Positions 33,020 to 46,230 of a DNA stretch of 64,000 nucleotides are shown piece after piece. The position numbers and the translations under genes are program-made. Source of the stretch: Brevipalpus yothersi (taxonomy: Eukaryota > Arthropoda > Arachnida > Trombidiformes > Tenuipalpidae). Location: NCBI GenBank assembly GCA_003956705.1, contig QZCP01000667.1, positions 115,861 to 179,860 on the forward strand, given 5' to 3'. How positions within the stretch are numbered: the first letter of the stretch is position 1; each line of letters opens with the position of its first letter. The notes under the pieces were generated by a model, which was not told where the DNA came from, did no database searches, and saw only the letters and a list, made by a program, of their open reading frames with translations.

Positions 33020-34100
33020 CTGATAATAATAAAACACAATATTAATCAATAATAAGCTACCACATGGACCTAAAATCGTAAGAATACATCAACCGGTACT
33101 CAATAATCATTCCACACAGGTCCCACAATCAAAGCCGCACCTGTATTCATTAGTACCACACACATCAGAATACAGCAACATTGAGGAATACACACCTTTT
33201 TCAATACACTTTAAATGTCTTCACACACACACACAACACGAATGTGTGAGTTAGAATGGACGAAAAAAAAGATCCGAGGAATTCAATCAAATTCACTATT
33301 CATCACACTGATGATACATTCCAGTATTCCAAGAGGTATACACACACCACTGCGGCATATACCATGCAATACTGTTGGATAAATTTCACAAACACCATTC
33401 AATAATAATAATGATCAAGAGACACACAGCAATTAAAAGGAGCAAAAAAAGATGATGAAAATCCTACGCCCAAAGTACAGCAACTGCAAGGCAAAGTGAC
33501 TCCATTTTACTAAAATGAAGCTTGGAAGCTTGTAAGAAGCTTCATGCGCCACCAGATGTCAGCACAAGTTGAATATGAGTCATTTTTGATTGATGCGCAT
33601 GTGTATTGGAAAATTTATAGGATGGTTGGAGGAGTGACATCTGGTGGATGGAAAAATGCCGCCAAATCGATGAGAAGTGAAAAGCTGTAACGAAGATGAG
33701 AGAAAGTACCGTTAGGATGTTGAAAATGATGAGAATGAAGAGAGAGAGAGAGAGATGTTTAGTATGAGAGAGAGACTTACAAACGTTTCAATTCTCTGTG
33801 TAGGGTTTTCTCACTCGTTCTTTGGATATTCCTTTCACATGTGAGTGTGTGTGTGTGTGTCTATGGGTATAAGTTACAACTTTTATTTCTTCTTGCTTCT
33901 TCTTATCATTGAGTTTTGAGAGCAACTCTTTTGCATATTATTGGCTCCTTTTCGAATTCATCATCGATATTGCTGAATAATTGTATCATCATTTAGCAGC
34001 ATTTTGTGGTTTGGTGGTGTTTCAGTTTCAGTTGTGAGGAATAAAAACGAGCGGTACATCAAGAATTGGTCTGCATTTTACCTCCTCTTCAATTCATCTC
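33020..34100. promoter_or_regulatory. 5' flank of the ankyrin gene with possible 5'UTR exon
   Basis: CA/GT-rich DNA. On the minus strand a consensus donor (TTT|GTAAGTC, G at 33780) could end a 5'UTR exon lying above 33781 and splice to the acceptor at 33019. No TATA box or clear initiator was recognised. The true transcription start may lie much further right. Confidence 0.35.
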
Positions 34101-35553
34101 CACATCTGTGACAGACATTGAGAGAGAAAATCGTGCGAATTATCAATGTGAATGTATAAATTTTTTTCACCGTTTTATGACTACTGGACTGTCTATTATT
34201 GAGACCAATCCTAAATAGAATCGATAATTTCCTTCTTATTCCTCTCCATCTTCACCAAGAATATAAAATACTATCGAAATTGGGCCATAATTTTGTATGT
34301 TGTGTGTGATTACGTTCGTATTTTTTTTTCTTCTCCTCATCATAATAATGTGGACTCATCTATCACATTCAACATCACTTTATAGAGAATTTATTCTATC
34401 TTCTGGTGCCTACGATTTCATCACTGATCAGCCTTCCGGTAAGTTTATCATAATTTTGTTAGTATTAAATCAAAAATTTCTCTCTGCACACGAATATTCT
34501 CCCTCTTTTTCTCATGAATTAGCTGGCGGAAGTGTTCTCATTAATTTTTCAATTTAGATCGCTTTTCTCCATCAAAATGTGATTCATTACAGGCAGTATA
34601 AACTTAGCTCAGCTAATTTTCTCAAAAACTCATCAAATGTCAGAATTCTCAGTGCTTCTTTATAAACTTATCAATATGATGATGATGATTTTCCCTATCC
34701 ACGAATTCATGAATTCTTATGGAATACTTTCATGATAACTGATTACATATATATATATGGCCCATGAATCAGTTGCGATTCTGATCATTCGATAAAGTTG
34801 ATGAAAAGTTCCATAAATACTGGTCATAGGGAAGAAAAAACTCCAAGTTTATTGTGGATCATATCAGGAAAAAGTGAGAAAGAGAAAAAATTCTGATGAT
34901 TGAGGAAGCAATCAATTTCTTCTGTTTACACCATTGGAGTCTCAGTTAGTGTTCAAGAGGGTTCATCAGCTTTTGGGTGACAATAAATCATTTGACACCA
35001 TTTCTACGGAAACAGACTCGGAATTCTCTTTGGATAGCTTGACAGTGAAGCTTGATGACATGAATGAGTTGAGATCATCGATCCATGTTGGAGAAAGATG
35101 ATGACCAGTTCTTCAAGCTGGATCCTAATCTTTTTCGTTTGTTCCATTTTCATGTTATCCTTTGAGTGTGAAAAAGATTGACACAAAAATTGACAGAGTA
35201 TCAGCAACCTGACGGCATTTTGAGACCAGAACACATGATAAACTCTTTCCCTCTCCCTCTCTCTCTTTCTTTCTTTCCCTCTCTGTCTCACTCTCAAATA
35301 GACTCTAATATTGACAATCTCAGCTCTCTTTTGACAATTAATCATGTTAGAATGTAAATTAGTTTCTCAACTTTCACACCATCACAAATGCCTTCATACA
35401 ACGAATGTGGAAAAGATTGAAGAGCAAGTTGACAGTGAATTCCAGTATATGATGATAAGCAGAAAATGCTGGCTAAAATATCTTCTCTCTCTCTTTCTCT
35501 TTCTTTCTTTCTCTCACCATCCAAGAAAAATCTGTATCCGATCGAGGGTTTGA

Positions 35554-35587
<34 letters not shown>

Positions 35588-37347
35588 CAGGAAAGCCTTA
35601 GTGAAAGTGAAAGGAAGAAAAAGAAGAAGAATCATTTTTCATTCCGTTCATGGGCACGTTCATTTTGCACCCCATACAGCCCCGAAGACTACAAGTATAG
35701 AGGAGACTCGTCAATTCAAAAATTCACCATGCTGATGAGTATCAGAGGAGAGAGAAAGATGAGGATTTGGAGATTCTCCAGCATCTTTCCTTTTTGCAGC
35801 TCTCTTTTCTCATGTATATATTCTTCACAATGGCCTATTGAAAGATGAAGAAAAGAGAAAGGAGCAAGAGAGAGAGAGAGAGAGGAAAAGTGGAAGCAAG
35901 TGATTTCTCTTTCAAGATAAGGTGGTTCTCCATAGCATCTCCAGGAATGTTGCTAGATGGAATAAATGCATAAACGGCGGGATGAGATGAAAGATGTCTC
36001 AAAGTGAACATCTGAGTAGACGATACGTTGTTTTCTCTTTCTCTCTCTCTTTTCCTCATCCATCGTTTCCATCTTTATTTCTCTCGAGACTCTTACTGAT
36101 AAGCCACGCTCTGATTTGTCATGCTGATGCTAGGCTCACTGTAAGCCGAATTGTGTATTGAAATTGCTTTCCAATGGCCATACAAAGTTTCCAATTGAAT
36201 CCTAATGGAAAACTATCCATGTTATTCCACTCAATCTCTTCCCTAATACTATCGGAAGAAAGAGAAAGATCGTTGTAGTTGCCTATGTATGTGTGTTGGA
36301 TCACAATTCTGGGTGTGTGTATGTGTCTACATGTCGAATGAACCTCATAGCACGTCATTTCATCTTAGGTCATCATGAATATATAGCCGCTAGGAAGCTT
36401 TCAACAATACTGCATACACAACTGACAAGATATCAGTTGAAAGACGAGAGCGAGAGACAATAAATACACTCGATCGTATGATTTGATGAAATTGTTTCCC
36501 CAAAATTCCCATGGTTATAGGGTCTCCATGATTTGATCCAAAGACATTGTAGATATATATATGTGTGTGTATTGAACTTGTATTCAGCATTTCGAAGAGA
36601 GAGAGAGAGTGAAAATGAACTTGGCAGTCGAGCAAGCAAGAAAAGCCTTACGTGGGGCTCATCCATCAGAGTTGATTGTCTTCATGGGCTGGAAACATGA
36701 TGAAAAGATATGAACATGAAATCGGATATATATTGGAATGAGAATTTCAACTCATACACACACAGAAAGATTGGATTGATCTGTTGGCCCAGAGGTACAT
36801 TTTTCTTTGGATAGAATTTTCATTCTCTCTATCTCTCTCTCTTCTCAATTGAAGGTGAGAGAGTCTTATTCATCAAGCGATTCACCTGATTTTTGGATGA
36901 GGGAGAGAGAAAGAAAGGAAAAGATCGGTTGCATGAGGAAAACTCATTATTGTGGGTAGGATGATAAACAAAAATTGATTCAAGACCATTTCACAATCCT
37001 GGTTACTGATTGTGTACCGAAAGATCAAAGGATGATCAGGTTCATGATAATTATGATCATTTCACACGTCGTTTAGAGAGAGAGAGAGAGAGAGAGAGAG
37101 GTTTGAGTGTATCTATTCTTTGTGTTTGCGTGCGAACGAAACAAACGTATATAATTCATGATATTTTGCTCTATACCGTATCAGAATTCTTTAGCAGGGT
37201 AAAAGTTGAATGCTAAGAGTGTTGCCAAGGAAGAAACAGTGAAGATATCAAATTTATCTCGATTGATGGTGAATATTTACAGCTTTTCGATTCATATGTA
37301 TATTATTCTAACACTTTGACCATGATTTGTATTGCATGTGTTGAAAT

Positions 37348-37618
<271 letters not shown>

Positions 37619-39736
37619 TCAGTTTTGAATAGCAAATTTTTCACTTATTCCCCTTCTTTTTCTTTTATTCTTTTCCTGGAAAAACATGTCAAAAAGGAAT
37701 GTATGGAAATTAGGGTTACCCTTGTTTCGGTTTTTCTTCTATCGTGAAATTTTTTTCTTCTTTCCAACCGAATATTATTATTCAAAATAAATATCAGTCA
37801 AGCTACCCTGGCAAACAATTGAATTATGTTCGAATAAAGTGGTCTCATTGGATTGGAAAGAATATTTTTCTCCAAGAAGTGTTAAATAAAATCAGATGGG
37901 AGAGAGAGAGAGAAACTCCTAAGGTGTTGAAAATGGAATTTTTATGAGCAAAATCACGAAATCACGAAAGAGCTGACAAAACATTTCTTCCATGCAAGTC
38001 AATAACACGATAAAATCCTCATCACTTCGCCCGTTCAATTTTGATCTTTCAAATAGGATTTGAGCTCATCTTTTTCTCATCACTGAAAGAATGTATTATC
38101 TATTGTGACTCTTGATATGGAATTTTTTCCACTCTCTTCCTCTCTCCTCTTTTTCTCCTCCTTCTCTCTCTCACGCTAACTTTCATTTTGGGGATTGATT
38201 TTGAAATTCAATGACAAATGAAGATTCACAGCTTTCCTCAGCGTTGTAATCAAAAATTCATCTTGTGATCATATGAAATTCTCATTTGAAACTCAGGCAA
38301 TAGTTTTTCGAAGTGATTGTTGGGCTTTTGATTGATGAAGCTTAAATATTCACCACTGATATGGCCAAAGTGGGAAGCTGTGAATATTCATGAATTTTTT
38401 TCCTATCTCTCTCTCTCTCTTTCAGCACTCACACACTTATTTACGGTTTAATCCGGAAGACTTTGTGTGTGTGAACAGTTTGAAAGTATTCACAAGTTTT
38501 CGAGATCATTTCAAGCCCCTTTTTCATGGTATCGATTTTCATTTTATCTCTAAAATCTCTTCACCACTTGCTCTCTTTACTTTCTCTTTCGATTCTCTCA
38601 TCAAGAGTGTGGCTCTCATTCTCAGCTTGAATTGAGAGTGTAGGATTCATCTTCTTCTTCTACCATACTATGTTGATGATAGCTAATTACTTTCACCATT
38701 GATCCATGTAATTGAACAGTGATCAGATACACTGGCCAGCTCAACCACAGAGCTTTTCAAACATATTAAGGAACTTTTTGTTGTTGTTGCCTTTGATAGC
38801 CATTCCTCTAATCGTGATCCGGAAAATTCATGTATTCAAGACACCAACAAACACACACACACACATCAAAGCCTTTTCCATCCTGATTCCATCAGAAAAC
38901 TGCAAGTGTGAATGACTGGATAGCCATTCGATAATCGATCAACAAATTGATCGATTCATCAAACTTTTCTTTTACTCTCTCGCTTTTTTTCATGATACAC
39001 TCATATTTCAACTCTTCCACAAGTTGATCGAAAGTTCTTGAGGCAAAAAAAGGCTTCTCTCTCTCTTTTAAATGAGGTGATAAACAGATCTCATTTTACC
39101 ACCAGGTCACTCATCTTTCTATTGCACACATATACTTAGACACATACACACACACATAGATACCATTTTATCCAGGAATACTTTCTGACAGTGTGTCAAT
39201 ACTTACAGATCACGTGAAGTGCGATTGAAATCCTGTTACATATCAACTGCTACTTCTAGTCACAGATACTTTCTCTCTCTCTCTCTTCCCTAGTTCCACT
39301 TATACTTTTTTTCCAATGCAAACTTCCAGTCCCTCAAGTCATAATAAACATTTACTTTTGGGTTGAAAAAAGTGTATCAGACACTCTCTTGATTTTTTTA
39401 TGAGAAAAGCTTCAAGATTCAAGATGTGTGTGTGTGAGTGAGAGAGAGGAAGTAAAAGTGTGAGCTTTAATCTTCTATATGTATATGTGTGTATGTATGT
39501 ATAACTCTCTTTTTTTCACACATCATTTTGTGGTGAAAGATAGAAAAGAGATCACTTTATTCCTTCATACACTTATATTCCTCTTTCAATCTATAGTCGA
39601 GAATTCTTACCCTCGTTAGTTTCAACATATGCCTCAAGAGTGGCTTCCCTTGCTCAACTTTCTCTCTCTCTCTCTCTCTCTTTTCATTTTTCGCTTCGAT
39701 ATGAAGATGAGAAAAAAAGGTACTCTTAATAATCAT

Positions 39737-39738
<2 letters not shown>

Positions 39739-39808
<70 letters not shown>
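39739..39808. repeat. (GA)n microsatellite
   Basis: 70 bp of pure AG repeat. Confidence 0.97.
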
Positions 39809-39811
<3 letters not shown>

Positions 39812-41071
39812 ATGTTTGTGTGTAAGTTTTATGGATAAAGTGTTTACCAAGGGCTGATTATGATCCATGAGCTGACTTCTTCATCACGATCGGTTCACCA
39901 AAAAGCTTCATGAGTAACCATCTCTGTCAGCTTTGGGTACATCATTCTTTTCTTTTCCTCACATGCTTGTCTTGATATTTTCTTTTCCTATTGATCAATC
40001 TAAACACATAAATATATATACCTATCCTTTACTTTCTCTCTCTCCCTACTCTCTTGTTATTGAACCCCTCTTGTCTATATGAAGATTTTGTATTCCTTCT
40101 CTCTCTCTCACACACACACACTTTCTCTTGATTATTCCTCCATCTGTATACTTGCTACATATTCTACTCATGATAACCATTATATCTTTACACACACAAA
40201 GATAGTCTCTCTCTATCTTTCTCTCCTTTTCCATACTTTCCTCATAGTATCTGGGTTAAAGTGAACATTGACGATGACCAGTGTTGATAGCTAACCGGAA
40301 AAATTCTCCACTCGAGAAGCTCATTGTCCCTACCTCATTGGGTTCATTTGTCTTGTCAATGTTTCTGCCACAATTCATCTATGAGCTTTTATTTCTTTTT
40401 TCCACCATTCTCCACTTCTCTTTTGATGCCTATTTTGTTCCATTATTCGAGGCTCATAATAATCAGGGTGACCCAGGCAACTGAGAATCCAGTGAGAATT
40501 ATTTTGAGGAGAGAGAGAGAGAGAGAGAGAAGAACGAGGCATGAATGCTTCGATGGTAACAGAATGATAATGATAAATATTAGCCATGATTAGTCAAGTT
40601 GTATTTGTATCCGTTTTGTTGACCAAATCAATGGGAGTAGGATTGAGGATTCATATTGCTTTGATAAGAAAAAGAGGTGAGAAAATAGAGGATTCACAAG
40701 AATATGGTAACAAAATACAGCAACTCAAAGAAAAGAGGCTCCTGAGAGTAAGGAGAGAATACTCATGGAATACTTTTTTTCTCTCTCTCTCACGCACTAT
40801 GTATGAGTATATGTGTATGTGTATGTGTTTTGTTTCATTAATACATGTATGTGAAGAGATAGAACCTCGAGAAACACAATGTCATGTATATAATCAGAAG
40901 TTTTGCCCAAGCATTTTCACTCCAAACGAATGTAATGCGAATACGTATCCATGAGTGAATCAAGGCAAGAAAATTGCTTATTTGTGTGTCTGATTGAAGG
41001 ACGATAGTTTCCAATTGCAAATTCTTTTTTGGCCAATGATTTTACCCCAGCAACTAAGAGAGTGAGTGAAT

Positions 41072-41088
41072 GAGAGAGAGAGAGAGAG

Positions 41089-41123
<35 letters not shown>

Positions 41124-41125
41124 GA

Positions 41126-41170
<45 letters not shown>
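41072..41170. repeat. Compound (GA)n-(GAAA)n-(GA)n microsatellite
   Basis: GA repeat, then seven or so GAAA units, then GA again; about 99 bp. Confidence 0.95.
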
Positions 41171-41174
<4 letters not shown>

Positions 41175-42752
41175 TCCAAATGAGATGGATGGTCGGGAAA
41201 ATTTTTCCAAGCACATTGAAAATGGATGGATGAAAGTTGCCCAATAGACGCGTGTGTTTAAAAGGGAAAAGGGAAGCTTCTAAAATCTGAGGAATCACTA
41301 GGAATTGTATCCTCAACAGTCCACTGGACCAGGATCCATCGTGGATGATGTGGGATTGATCTAACTTCACTATTTATACTTTTACTGTTGATCAGTGATA
41401 TATATTTTCCAGAAGCATTTCCTTGAGATTTGTTTGGCTACTTTTTTCATTCACAATCCACCATCATTCTTTTTTCTCTCTTTCTATAGCTATCTATTTT
41501 TTTCGAGTTCGATTTCGAAACATTCCTGACACCTTCCTGTAAGTGTACATACACATACATGTATATGTTGTCTGTGTATATGAGTGTATTTATGAATCAT
41601 TTATCACTCAAATTTCATCTCTCTCAATGTTGAAAAAGAAATACATACTTTATTGCCCATCCATTAATCCTTAAATTTTGTTCACATCATTTGCTTTCAT
41701 ACTTGTTCTCGAAAACATTTCATCATAGGCAAACAAATGAAATCGAAAATGAATTGACGTTACATTCGGCCGAAACATTGTAAGAAATGAAAGAGCGAGA
41801 GCTTTTAAGAAAAATATTTTTGAGTAATGGCTCAGAATTCTCAAGTATCTTATTCCCAAAGCAACTTCCCATTGATTTGTTGGTTATTTTTTCTTCTTTC
41901 TTCGTCTCTCTCTCTCTCTCTCTCTCTCTCATTTCTATATATCATATATATGAATTCAAACCGAATACTTCCTTCCGGGTGCATAATTCTCGCCATACAA
42001 AAGCACAAGACTTACCAAGATAAGTGTTCAAGATTCTTCTGCCAGTCATTTTCTTTCAAGCTTTAGCAAAATTTCTTAGATAGTATATTATATCCACTTC
42101 TTTTCCACTATCAGATTGCATTTGATGATGCTTTCAAGTGTAATCATATATCTTTCCTTTTCACCACCACTGAAATGTTAACCTTCTTTCCTATACATTT
42201 CTATGGAACAAAACATGATCTTATATGCTCTCTTCAAATTCAACCATATCTGAATTCTAGATTATAAAACATTTTATGTATATCATATGACTTGGATAAT
42301 ATTTATTCCAACTGATAAAGTCCACTGATAGTGTATTGTAAGCTTATCAAAGTTTTATCAAACTTCTCGTAAACCCAACACGTGTTCTAAATTGCCACTA
42401 ATCAAGCTTATCGTTAAATGTCTCAAAATTTTGTTGTATCCATCTGGAATCCATGTTTCAATATTCTAACATTCCCTGCAATTTATATGCAAAACAATTC
42501 ACTACATTCCTCACCGTTCATCAGATAGGGGAAACAATTTCAGGGCAGAGCTGACATAAACTGAACATTTTTCATGCAAAGTATTGCTTAGGAATAAAAT
42601 TTTCAGTATACATAAGTGGCCAATTTACTTCTACTTCAACAATGGCTATTTTGTGATACCTTGACTGAAAACATTGTTATTCCCATCTTATACTTTTCCA
42701 ATAGCCATTTATCTTCACTATTCTTTTGACTTTGCACATGAGACTTTCTTTC

Positions 42753-42755
<3 letters not shown>

Positions 42756-42813
<58 letters not shown>
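42756..42813. repeat. (CT)n microsatellite
   Basis: 58 bp of CT repeat. Confidence 0.96.
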
Positions 42814-42816
<3 letters not shown>

Positions 42817-45760
42817 TCTCTACTTGGTCAGCTTATTTTCTTTTTACATGGTCAGATAATGATATTCTCTGTTCATCATAGGCTTGGTGGTTCATATTCT
42901 GATTGTGAACGATGGTCAGCGATCCTCTTTGATCTGTAGCCCCTTAGCATCTACAATCAGCCAGCTTGGGTACTCTTCTTCGTATTTTATCCTCCTTATT
43001 CTATCCTTTTCCATACGATTTTGTATTATTAGCTTTGAAGCATCAGACCTACCACTATCTATTTGCTTCTGCTTTCAATTTTCCACAATGATGGATGGTT
43101 TTATTACAAATTCTTTGGGCCCAAACATTACACCAGGTCAAGACTATAATCCATTCCGGAAATTATTGACCACAAAAGATATCCAAGCTTACTTGAAGTT
43201 ATCCTATCCGGAATACCCATATTTATATATGGAATGCTGGTCCATCAATATTCTCAGGGGTTTTTGGAAATTCTCTTCTTTTTGTTCAAAGAGATTGTGT
43301 TTTCCTTTCATTTTCAATAAAATGGAGTTGAAAAGAAGAATTTAAATTCTTTCATTAATCTGAACCTTGGAACAGAATATTTTTCTTAGGATTCCTCTTT
43401 CTTATCATCATGCTTTGAAGTCTTCCATTATTATTGGCGTATTTTTCCAACTAAATCTGGGTCAGGGTCAAGGCCATCTTTATAGAGTTTTGATAATCTT
43501 TTTCTTCCTTAAGCCCCACCAATGATGCCAATTTAGAATGCTCATGAAAATTCTAGTTCAATTGATTTTGGAGAGCCGAAAATTCTTCTCTCTTTCTCCC
43601 TTCCCCTCTTTTCCTCTTGAAAATTGGATCCATTTCATGGGCTCTTCTGATGGAACCCACATTTTCTATACTCAATTAATTTCAGGAATGTGCTTTGCAT
43701 GTAACTATTCATATTGAACCATTGTATCCATACGGTTGCCAAAGTAAAGAAGAAGAAAGTCCAAGTGAAAAAGTTATTTTGAACAGTATTCAAGAATGAA
43801 AAAAATCTGGGTGCCAAAGTAAACTCACAATTTGATTCATATCCTGAAAGCAAACATTTTAACAGTATATAGATTGGAATAAAGAGAGAAAAATAGAGAG
43901 ATTCTCACTAATATACTTGCACAAAGTTGATACTTTCTCCAATTTTTTTTTCTGTGTGCCCGATAGATCATTCGGTAACATTGCCCCAGCCAATCCTCAA
44001 GGCAAATTACTCTATCTCACCGAAGTATAGCAAGTGTGGCACAATCTTGGTGAAGAATCTTGTAAGCTCACCAGTATTGTGGAAATGATGATGATGATCG
44101 AGTTCTCATGAACACTCAGACACTCGGCACAAAAAACCTCAAGGTTTACCGGATGAATGAATTCTCAACAATATTGTGAATCAAAATATATATACTCATA
44201 CAATCAGTGTGGCACTTCATGAGCATGTTTCACTCATCAACATTGATCACGTTCAAGACATTGGAGTTCATTTTTTCACCCTCTTTCCTCTGTGTGTGTA
44301 AGATATTTTACACAGAATTCTGGGAGAGAGACTTCTTACTAGACACATCAGATAGAACAAATGAAAGAACGAGAGAGAGACAATGAGGATGGCAAAAAAT
44401 AGGTTTTGGAATAGATAAAATCAAGCTTTTCTGCCAGTACTTGAACGTGATGAAGCTTTTATTAATATACTCTTGATTCTGTTGAAAATGTGTGGATCCT
44501 TGAGTTTTAATATCAGTTTTGTCCCTGAATTTTGACAAATTGAAAACGATAATTAGAGAAATAGAGAGGAAGAGAATAGGCATTAATATGCACCACTACC
44601 ATTTACTTAAATTATGATTTGGTTTACTTTGTTTGTCATTATAGAAATATCATTATAACTAAGAATATTCTTGAATAATATTCTCTGATACTGATCCAAG
44701 AAAGTTCAAATGAGTTCAAAGACTATGCTACCCTTCATTTTACAAGCATTTCAAAGATTTTGAAAATACTGGTGAACATTTATTCCAATTTATTTTCACT
44801 TCACTTTCCCTAGCCGTTTAATACTGAACACAAATTCACCGACTAGTAACAGTTGGTAATTTCTCAGAGAGTATAAGAGAATATCCTAACCATAATCAAA
44901 TTTCTTTACCCTAATTTTTCTCTTTACCATGATCTTAACTCCACTTTCTCTCTCCTCCTCACTTAATATGCATAAATATTCATGTAAATTCTTGGGGAAA
45001 ATCATCATCAATCTGTTTGTAGAAAATGATACAAACTCATACAATTTTCGCCAGAGAACATTTCTCGTAGCTTACTCATTCCTTTTCCCCACTCAAATAT
45101 GATGAAATTGTTTTCCCTCGTGTAATTCTGGAGTATTGCTGAAAATTTATTTCCATATTAAGTGAATCCTATGTTGATCATCTTGACCAAAGTAATCATT
45201 TTGATTTTTCTTTCTCTCTCTACTTTTCCTATTTTTCTCCTATCCTAAATCAACCAGAATCTGGAGCAATTTCTTTTTGGAAACGAAGGAAAGGCTTTTG
45301 ATGCCGATCAACTGAATATTGGACCTCATGTCTGGTGAAGGTAAAAAATATTGGACTTTAATTTCAATTGTTCATCTTTCCACATGCATGCAACCCTGCA
45401 CCATCCTCTTCCCATCTCATATTCCCAGCTTTTCTTTTTGATTCTGAAAAAAAATTCCTCTCCTCTGGTTCACATCATTTGCTGAAACGAATATCCTTCA
45501 TGTAAGAATTCATTCAGAAAGCCCACGAATATTTCCAAAAATATATGCTTACAATTCAGATTCTCTCCAGCTTCCCTGAGTCTTATCGATTTTCAACCGC
45601 AAAGTGTAACCGAAGAAATGAAAAAATAGACTCAATGATATATCTTGTTCCAATTAAGCTCTCCTCAGACATCATTACATAAAGTCAGTTTTATCTGATT
45701 TCTCATCCTCCTCATTTTCTCATTCCCTATATTCATATTAGACTCATGATACTATTCCCT

Positions 45761-45765
<5 letters not shown>

Positions 45766-45804
<39 letters not shown>
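45766..45804. repeat. (GA)n microsatellite
   Basis: About 39 bp of GA repeat. Confidence 0.95.
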
Positions 45805-45809
<5 letters not shown>

Positions 45810-46178
45810 GCCCAAGATTTTCTCTCTCCCTCTAACTATGAGAGTCTCTCTTATTGCTCTCTTTTTCGTAATCACGATCAAAGCCCTCACTCTATTTTCT
45901 CTCTTTCCAAACTCGAGAAAAATTCAATGAATGTCTCTCAGAACCTTCAATCATGCAAATTATACTCGATTTATCAGCTTTCTCATGAATTAAAGAGTTT
46001 TAGATGATACCTTGGATTCTCGGAACGATTGAAGGGTTATTCTTAGTTTTTTTCCTCTATTCTCTTTCTCTTTCTCTATCTCTTTTCAATTTCTTCCTTC
46101 TCCAGGAATCCAATTCGATGAAGTTAAGTTCATCTGATTGTACTGATTCAGTTTCGTTTGCCTTGTTGCTTGATTCGA

Positions 46179-46182
<4 letters not shown>

Positions 46183-46230
<48 letters not shown>
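46183..46230. repeat. (GA)n microsatellite
   Basis: About 48 bp of GA repeat with one AAG interruption near the end. Confidence 0.95.

Noticed and set aside
39739..39808. Regular short repeats considered as a CRISPR array
   Set aside because: Pure dinucleotide repeat without spacers, in a eukaryotic genome.
43088..43345. Plus-strand ORF beginning MMDGFITNSLGP with an AATAAA near its end
   Set aside because: First half looks mildly protein-like but the second half is Phe/Ser/Lys low complexity, the AATAAA lies before the stop, and no splice partner or domain is visible.
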